DNA of 64,000 nucleotides from Streptomyces xanthophaeus (GTDB lineage Bacteria; Actinomycetota; Actinomycetes; Streptomycetales; Streptomycetaceae): NCBI RefSeq assembly GCF_030440515.1, contig NZ_CP076543.1, positions 744,001 to 808,000 of the forward strand, read 5' to 3'. Shown piece by piece: positions 56,191 to 64,000 of this stretch (position 1 is its first letter; each line of letters starts with the position of its first letter). The notes under the pieces were generated by a model. It saw only the letters and a program-made list of their open reading frames with translations, ran no database searches and was not told where the DNA came from. The position numbers and the translations under genes were made by a program.

Positions 56191-58161
56191 CTACTGAGCG
56201 GCTCCTCCCCCTGCGGGGAACCGGCGCCGACGGGCCTTGCGGCCCGGGGTCGGACGGGACCGGAAGGGTGCCTGGGGGACGGCCGGCCCGACGTCCGCCA
56301 TGATGCGGAAGCGGAGGCGGCAGATGACGGCGTCGGTGTCGCGCCGGACCGCGTGGGCGACGACGGAGCCGCGCCGGTTCCGGAGCAGCCGCTGCCACAG
56401 GTGCGCGGGTTCGGTCTCCGGGATGAGGACGGTGACCTGGGCGTCCGGGTGGGTCTGCGCGAGCCCCCGCACGTACGCCGATACGGGGCGGCCCAGCGAG
56501 CGGGTGCCCGAGGAGAGTTCGATCAGCTCGACGCCCGGGTTCCACAACTCCCAGTCCCGGTGCAGGGCTGCGGCGGCCCGCCGGTCCTCGGCCGTGGGGT
56601 GGGTGACGGTGACGGCCAGGACTTCGTCGCCGAGGGAGCGGGCTGCGGTGAGGGCCTGGCAGGTCAGGCGGGACAGACCGGAGACGGGGACGACGACGAG
56701 CGAGTGGGCCCGGTGCGGCGGCTGCGGGACGCGGCCCAGCTCCAGACGCTCGCCGATCTCGGCGTAGGCCCGGTGGATCTTCTCGAAGGCGAGGACGATC
56801 AAGGGCAGGGCGAGGACGATCAGCCAGGCGCCTTCCGTGAACTTGGTGGCGGTGACGACCACCGCGGAGATGCCGGTCAGCAGCGCGCCGAAGCCGTTGA
56901 GGGCGGCCTTGGTCCGCCAGCCCCCGGGGCGCTCGCCGTACCAGTGCCGGACCATGCCGACCTGGCAGAGGGTGAAGCCGACGAAGACGCCGATCGCGAA
57001 GAGCGGGACGAGGGTGTTGGTGTCGCCGCCGGAGAAGACGAGCAGGGCGGCCGAGACGAGGGCCAGCCAGACCACGCCGTGGCGGTGGACCTGCCGGTCG
57101 GCCTTGAGGGCGAAGAGGTGCGGCAGGTGGTTGTCGCGGGCCAGCAGGCTCATCAGCACGGGGAGGCCGCCGAAGGAGGTGTTCGCGGCGAGCGCGAGGA
57201 GCACCATGGTGGCGAACTGGACGACGTAAAAGGCCGCGTCGTGTCCGAAGGAGGCGTCGGCGAGCTGGGCGAGGACGGTGACGCCCTCGACGGGCTGGAG
57301 GTGGAAGCGGCCGATGAGGACGGACAGGCCGATCAGCATGACGCCGAGGAGGGCGCCGAGGGCGACCTCGGTGCGCTGGGCGCGGCGGGCGGCCGGGGCG
57401 CGGAAGGACGGTACGGCGTTGGCGACGGCCTCGACGCCCGTCAGTGCCGAGCAGCCGGCCGCGAACGCCTTCAGCAGCAGGAGTGCGCCGACCGCGGTGG
57501 CCCCCTCCCCGAGCGCGGAGCCGTGCCCGGCGGCGGAGGCGGTGCTGACCGGGCCGTCGCGGAAGAGGCCGACCGTGATCATCGCGAGGATCGAACCGAC
57601 GAAGAGCGCGGTCGGGAGCAAGAAGGCCTTGGCGGAATCGACGACCCCGCGCAGGTTCACGGCGGTGACCAGGACCAGGACGGCGAGGCAGATCCAGACC
57701 CGCTCACCGTGCAGGCCGGGAAAGGCCGAGGTCAGTGCGGCCACGCCGGCCGTGACGGAGACGGCGACGTTCAGCACGTAGTCGAGGATCAGCGAGGCGG
57801 CCGCGACCAGGCCGGTCCGCCGGCCCAGGTGCCGCCCGGCCACGGCGTAGGACCCGCCGCCGTCGGGAAACGCGGCGATGACCTGCCGGTACGAGGCCAC
57901 CAGCACCGCCAGGAGCGCGGCGATGGCGAGGGTGACCGGGAGGGTGAAACCCATGCCGTGGGCGCCCGCGGCGGCCAGGACGAGCACGATCGACTCCGGG
58001 CCGTACGCCACGGAGGCCATGGCGTCGAGCGACAGTGCGGCGAGGCCCTGGACGGCGGTCAACTTGTGGCGGTCCCCGGCTCCGGTGACGCTGGTGTCCG
58101 GGGGCTCGTCCTGGCCCGGCTGCTGAGCGACCGCGGTCGGTCTTCCTGCGTGTACGGCCAT
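56191..58161 (-). CDS. KimA-like potassium/APC permease with C-terminal Usp-like domain
   Basis: 656 residues from ATG 58161 (GGAGGG site); the frame is open 33 codons further. Twelve-helix APC core with the KimA-type start LAALSLDAMASVAYGPESIVLVL, FPDGGGSYAVAGRHLG and AANTSFGGLPVLMSLLARDN. The cytosolic C-terminal region (about 475-620) has a Usp-like fold (SLVVVPVSGLSRLTCQALTAARSLGDEVLAVTVTHP). KimA is a K+ symporter regulated by c-di-AMP. The location a few hundred bases from kdpFABC supports K+ transport. Same strand as the kinase gene downstream. Confidence 0.85.
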   Translation of the reverse strand: MAVHAGRPTAVAQQPGQDEPPDTSVTGAGDRHKLTAVQGLAALSLDAMASVAYGPESIVLVLAAAGAHGMGFTLPVTLAIAALLAVLVASYRQVIAAFPDGGGSYAVAGRHLGRRTGLVAAASLILDYVLNVAVSVTAGVAALTSAFPGLHGERVWICLAVLVLVTAVNLRGVVDSAKAFLLPTALFVGSILAMITVGLFRDGPVSTASAAGHGSALGEGATAVGALLLLKAFAAGCSALTGVEAVANAVPSFRAPAARRAQRTEVALGALLGVMLIGLSVLIGRFHLQPVEGVTVLAQLADASFGHDAAFYVVQFATMVLLALAANTSFGGLPVLMSLLARDNHLPHLFALKADRQVHRHGVVWLALVSAALLVFSGGDTNTLVPLFAIGVFVGFTLCQVGMVRHWYGERPGGWRTKAALNGFGALLTGISAVVVTATKFTEGAWLIVLALPLIVLAFEKIHRAYAEIGERLELGRVPQPPHRAHSLVVVPVSGLSRLTCQALTAARSLGDEVLAVTVTHPTAEDRRAAAALHRDWELWNPGVELIELSSGTRSLGRPVSAYVRGLAQTHPDAQVTVLIPETEPAHLWQRLLRNRRGSVVAHAVRRDTDAVICRLRFRIMADVGPAVPQAPFRSRPTPGRKARRRRFPAGGGAAQ

Positions 58162-58434
58162 GTCGCCGGTCCCTCCGAATGAGCAAAGTGAGGACAGCGT
58201 CGAAGTCGCGCGGGCCGGCCACCAGCACCCTTGGCGGACTCCATACGTCCACCCCGCCACTCTTCACGCGTTCCATACGCGCTGGTGGGGGCGGTGTCAG
58301 GGGTCCGTCAAGGCCCGGCGCCCCGCGTTGCGCCGGCCCGACGGAAGGGCAGGCTTGATAAGGGATCCCATGAACGCGGAAGTTCTGAGCGACGCGCTTC
58401 GTCACGACCGGCTTTTCCGGACGGGAGGCCTCAC

Positions 58435-59193
58435 ATGTCCGGCTACCTCCACCGGCTCCACGACCCCCTCGCACTGGTTGCGGCCCTCGTGGCCCCCTTC
58501 CTCGTCGCGCTCGCGCTCGTGCCCTTCCGTGCGGATCTTTCGGCGACGAACGAGGCGCTGATCATGGTCGTCGTGGTGGTCGCGGTCGCCGCCCTGGGGA
58601 CGCGGACGGCCGGCGCGCTTGCCGCCCTGTCGGCGGCGGCCTGGTTCGATTTCTTCCTGACCAGGCCCTACCAGCAGTTCACCATCGAGGACGGTGACGA
58701 GATCCAGACGGCGGTCCTCCTGCTCGTCGTCGGCCTGATCGTCTCCCAGCTGGCGGTCCGCACCCGCCGGCTCCAGGCGGTCGCGGTCACGGACGCGGCT
58801 CACCTGTCGAGCCTCCAGGGCACCGCCCGCCTCGCCGAGGACGGAGGCTCTCCGGAGGCGGTCGTCGAGTACGTGCGCCGGGAGCTGGTGGGCCTGCTGG
58901 AGCTGCGGGGCTGCCGCTTCGAATACGGCACCCTGATGGGGCACCTGCCGCGGCTGGAGCACGACGGCAGCGTCTGGCTGCGCCGCGGCAGGCGGATCAC
59001 CGAGTACACCGAGTGGCCGGAGGGCGACACCGAGCTGCGGGCCGTCGGCGGCGGCCACTACTACGGCCGCTTCCTCCTCGACGCGTACCCCGGCCGGCCC
59101 CTGCCGGCCGAGGAGGCCCGTCTGGTGGCCGTCGCGCTGGCCGCTCAGGCGGGCGCCGCCCTGGACTCTGCCGGCCTGCCCCACCAGGTCTGA
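58435..59193 (+). CDS. KdpD-like membrane sensor lacking the kinase (DUF4118 protein)
   Basis: 252 residues from ATG 58435 (GGGAGG site). Four closely packed helices (PLALVAALVAPFLVALALVPF, ALIMVVVVVAVAALGT, AGALAALSAAAWFDFFLTRPYQQF, TAVLLLVVGLIVSQLAV) match the DUF4118 membrane domain of KdpD, including WFDFFLTRPY. The C-terminal ~130 residues look like a GAF-like domain. There is no N-terminal KdpD Usp/ATP-binding domain and no His-kinase domain. It probably senses turgor or K+ for the kdp genes that follow, or modulates a full KdpD outside the window. Confidence 0.87.
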   Translation: MSGYLHRLHDPLALVAALVAPFLVALALVPFRADLSATNEALIMVVVVVAVAALGTRTAGALAALSAAAWFDFFLTRPYQQFTIEDGDEIQTAVLLLVVGLIVSQLAVRTRRLQAVAVTDAAHLSSLQGTARLAEDGGSPEAVVEYVRRELVGLLELRGCRFEYGTLMGHLPRLEHDGSVWLRRGRRITEYTEWPEGDTELRAVGGGHYYGRFLLDAYPGRPLPAEEARLVAVALAAQAGAALDSAGLPHQV

Positions 59194-59352
59194 TGCCCCG
59201 CAGGTGGCATGCGCCGTCAGGACGGCGTCAAGAGTCCCCGTCCCCCCGTATGGACCCCGTCAAGGCGTCTTAACACCCGGGTGAAGACACGGTTGTCTCG
59301 ACATCGGCCACCTGGCCGATTCATTTCTTCCCACTTCACTCAGGAGCTCGCG

Positions 59353-59436
59353 ATGGCCGATCTGGCCTTCGTCGTCACCACGGTCGCGGTGTTCGCGCTG
59401 GTGGCTCTCATCGCCCGGGGGGTGACCAAGCTGTGA
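59353..59436 (+). CDS. 27-residue membrane peptide preceding kdpF
   Basis: [24 protein letters not shown] peptide ending ARGVTKL: one transmembrane helix with a basic C-terminus. CAGGAG lies 9 bp before the ATG. Its stop overlaps the GTG of kdpF (GTGA). Too short for most gene finders. It is the first gene of the kdp operon, so it is translationally coupled to KdpF and may be a second small Kdp subunit. Confidence 0.75.
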   Translation: MADLAFVVTTVAVFALVALIARGVTKL

Positions 59437-59522
59437 CGGTCGAGAACGTCGTCGGCCTCGTCGTGGCCGTCTCCCTGCTCGGTTACCTCGTCCTCGCCCT
59501 CGTGTACCCGGAGAGGTTCTGA
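59433..59522 (+). CDS. kdpF: KdpF small subunit of K+-ATPase
   Basis: 29 residues: GTG start then [20 protein letters not shown], ending in ALVYPERF, the standard KdpF ending. Single transmembrane helix that stabilises the KdpFABC complex. It overlaps the preceding peptide by 4 bp and precedes kdpA by 8 bp. Confidence 0.92.
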   Translation: MTVENVVGLVVAVSLLGYLVLALVYPERF

Positions 59523-59530
59523 GCGCTGAT

Positions 59531-61191
59531 ATGAGCCCCGTGACCGCTGGTGTGCTCCAGCTGCTCGCGCTGATCGCCGCGCTGGCTCTGGCGTACCGTC
59601 CCCTGGGCGACCACATGGCCCGCGTCTACTCCTCCGAGAGGCACTACAAGCCGGAGAAGTGGATCTACAAGGCCATCGGCGCCAACCCGTCGGCCGAGAT
59701 GCGCTGGCCCGCCTACCTGCGTGCCGTCCTCGCCTTCTCCGCCGTCAGCGTCCTGTTCCTCTACCTCCTGCAGCGTGTGCAGGGGATCCTGCCCGGCTCG
59801 CTCGGCTTCGTGTCGATCGACCCGGACCAGGCCTTCAACACCGCCGCCTCCTTCGTGGCCAACACGAACTGGCAGTCGTACGCCGGCGAGCAGGCCATGG
59901 GCCACGTCGTACAGACCGGCGGCCTGGCGGTCCAGAACTTCGTCTCGGCGGCGGTCGGCATGGCCGTCGCGGTGGCCCTCGTACGGGGCTTCGCGCGCTC
60001 CCGCACCGGGGAACTCGGCAACTTCTGGGCCGACCTGGTGCGCGGCACCGTCCGCATCCTCCTGCCGATCTCGGTGATCGGCGCGATCGTCCTGGTCGCC
60101 TGCGGCGCGATCCAGAACTTCGCCGGCATCCACGAGGTCGGGCAGTTCCTGGGCGGCAGCCGGCAGTGGAACGGCGGGGCGGTCGCCTCGCAGGAGGTCA
60201 TCAAGGAGCTGGGCACGAACGGCGGCGGCTACTTCAACGCCAACTCGGCCCACCCCTTCGAGAACCCCACCCCCGTGTCGAACCTGTTCGAGATCTTCCT
60301 GATCCTGGTCATCCCCTTCGCGATGACCCGCACCTTCGGCCGCATGGTGGGCAACCTGCGCCAGGGCTACGCGATCCTCGCCACCATGGGCGTCATCTGG
60401 GTCGGCTTCACCGCGCTCATGATGTGGACCGAGTTCGCCCACCACGGCCCGGCACTCCAGGCCGCGGGCGGGGCGATGGAGGGCAAGGAGACCCGCTTCG
60501 GCATCGGCGCCTCCGCGATCTTCTCCGTCGCAACCACCCTCACCTCGACCGGTGCCGTCAACTCCTTCCACTCCTCCTTCACCGGGCTCGGCGGCGGCAT
60601 CCAGCTGCTGGGCATGCAGCTCGGCGAGATCGCGCCCGGCGGTGTCGGTTCCGGTCTCTACGGCATGCTGATCATGGCGATCATCGCGGTGTTCATCGCC
60701 GGCCTGATGGTCGGCCGGACCCCCGAGTACCTGGGCAAGAAGATCGGCACCCAGCAGATCAAGCTCGCGGCCTGCTACATCCTCATCACGCCCGCGCTGG
60801 TCCTGTGCTTCACGGCCGCCGCGATGGCACTGCCCACACCGGGCCACTCGATGGCGAACCCGGGGGCGCACGGGTTCTCCGAGATCCTCTACGCCTACAC
60901 CTCGGGCGCCAACAACAACGGCTCCGCCTTCGCCGGCCTGAACGCCGACACGCAGTGGTTCAACAGCACCATCGGCATCGCCATGCTGCTCGGCCGTTTC
61001 CTGCCCATGGTCTTCGTCCTCGCGCTGGCGGGCTCGCTCGCCGAGCAGAAGCCCGTCCCCGGGACCGCCGGCACCCTGCGTACCGACAAGCCGCTCTACG
61101 CGGGCCTGCTCGTCGGCACGATCCTCATCATCACCGGTCTGACCTACTTCCCGGCCCTGGCGCTGGGTCCGCTCGCCGAAGGGCTCGCATC

Positions 61192-61195
<4 letters not shown>
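59531..61195 (+). CDS. kdpA: KdpA potassium-binding channel subunit
   Basis: 554 residues, typical length. The four K+ selectivity-filter-like loops are visible: [31 protein letters not shown] and [11 protein letters not shown], each before a pore helix pair. Ten transmembrane helices. It binds and passes K+ in the KdpFABC P-type ATPase. ATG 59531. The stop overlaps kdpB by 4 bp (ATGA). Confidence 0.97.
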
Positions 61196-63291
<2,096 letters not shown>

Positions 63292-63294
63292 GCC

Positions 63295-63972
63295 ATGAAC
63301 AACTCTCTACGCAACACGGCGCGCCTGATCGGCGCGGGTCTGCGGGCCCTGCTGGTTCTGACGGTGATCTGCGGCGTGCTCTATCCGCTGGCCGTCACGG
63401 GGATCGCCCAGGCCCTGTTCAACGACAAGGCCAACGGCTCCGAGATCAAGGACAAGAGCGGCCAGATCGTCGGCTCCTCCCTCATCGGACAGACCTACAA
63501 CCTGCCCAAGGCCGACCCCGACGACCCGGAGGAAGCCGCCAGGCCGGACCTCAAGTGGTTCCAGCCGCGCCCCTCCGGCGGACTGGGCAGCAACAGCGTC
63601 AACACCCAGTACGCGCTGATCCTTTCCGGCGCCACCAACAAGGCCGCCGACAACCCGGACCTGGTCAGGCTGGTCGAGGACGCCAAGGCCGCTGTCGTCG
63701 CGGACAACACGACGGCCTCGTACACGGTGAAGCCCCAGGACGTCCCGGCCGACGCCGTCACCTCCTCCGGCTCCGGCCTCGACCCGAACATCTCCCCCGC
63801 GTACGCGAAGATCCAGATCCACCGCGTCGCCGAGCGGAACGACCTCGACGTCGAGCAGGTCGAGAAGCTCGTGGAGCGGAACACCGAGGGCCGCACCCTC
63901 GGCTTCATGGGCGAACCCCGCGTCAACGTCCTCGAACTCAACACCGCGCTCAGGGCACTGACCAAGAGCTGA
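63295..63972 (+). CDS. kdpC: KdpC assembly subunit
   Basis: 225 residues. One N-terminal transmembrane helix (LRALLVLTVICGVLYPLAVTGIAQALF) and a periplasmic-side domain with GSSLIGQ, WFQPRPS, SGSGLDPNISPAYA and LGFMGEPRVNVLELN, all conserved in KdpC. It starts 3 bp after the kdpB stop. Probably followed by kdpD/kdpE beyond the window. Confidence 0.96.
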   Translation: MNNSLRNTARLIGAGLRALLVLTVICGVLYPLAVTGIAQALFNDKANGSEIKDKSGQIVGSSLIGQTYNLPKADPDDPEEAARPDLKWFQPRPSGGLGSNSVNTQYALILSGATNKAADNPDLVRLVEDAKAAVVADNTTASYTVKPQDVPADAVTSSGSGLDPNISPAYAKIQIHRVAERNDLDVEQVEKLVERNTEGRTLGFMGEPRVNVLELNTALRALTKS

Positions 63973-64000
63973 GACCGAGCACAGCAAAGGTCTGGAGCCG

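Noticed and set aside
46357..59260. CCGTATGGAC-CnGTC word shared by the region before the SAV_915-like/lysA genes and the kdp promoter
   Set aside because: Only two copies, not palindromic, and of a composition frequent in this genome; could be chance.

Overview
The window is GC-rich actinobacterial chromosome, most probably Streptomyces or a close relative. The evidence is strong G/C bias at third codon positions, many GTG starts behind GGAGG-type ribosome binding sites, many Sec/Tat-exported proteins of unknown function, and families typical of the genus (SAV_915-like, SpoIIE/PAS/GAF phosphatase, class III/IV lanthipeptide synthetase, YcnI, CopCD). I saw no rRNA, tRNA, CRISPR array, prophage or origin. 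The only mobile element is a decayed IS110-type transposase at 48.6-49.7 kb.

Layout: 0-2 kb has a partial YceI gene and a cytochrome P450. 2-8.4 kb is a run of secreted proteins: a 518-residue exported protein, a parallel beta-helix protein, a glycine-rich protein, a collagen-like Gly-X-Y protein and a protein with a charged tail. 8.6-12.1 kb has a TetR regulator, small proteins and a divergent MarR/ene-reductase pair. 12.2-14.3 kb is a second gyrB-like gene interrupted by two single-base deletions. 14.7-21 kb is a lanthipeptide locus: a 41-residue precursor, a divergent 939-residue synthetase, a Tat-exported protein and a small membrane protein. 21.2-25.8 kb has an Eis-type acetyltransferase and a persulfide module (dioxygenase-rhodanese, TauE exporter, rhodanese-DUF2892, CstR-like repressor) with three matching operators. 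25.8-31.7 kb has a PAS-PAS-GAF-SpoIIE-ATPase signalling protein, small proteins and an unusual HAD-M28 peptidase fusion.

31.8-39 kb holds two divergent cassettes of secreted proteins. One is a three-gene RCC1-propeller operon. The other is a three-gene set in which two proteins share a cysteine-anchored C-terminal domain that resembles aerolysin/ETX-type beta-rich proteins; one of the two also has a lectin-like N-terminal module. 39-44 kb has a lipoprotein and a copper-handling group (histidine-rich membrane protein, YcnI, CopC-CopD). 44.3-48.6 kb has a CorA-like channel with a GQN signature, a universal stress protein, a SAV_915-like protein, a lysA paralogue and a truncated gene beside the IS110 remnant. 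50.2-52 kb has an SDR dehydrogenase and an Xre regulator. 52-64 kb is dominated by ion transport: an APC permease, a Ser/Thr kinase, a KimA-like K+ permease, a kinase-less KdpD-like sensor, a 27-residue membrane peptide, and kdpF, kdpA, kdpB and kdpC.

The most notable cross-locus signal is a palindrome, TTGCACT-N3-AGTGCAA. It is exact at three promoters (2.06, 15.73 and 18.73 kb) and degenerate at a fourth (21.05 kb). It ties the lanthipeptide precursor/synthetase, the Tat protein, the exported protein at 2.1 kb and possibly the membrane protein at 20.5 kb into one putative regulon.
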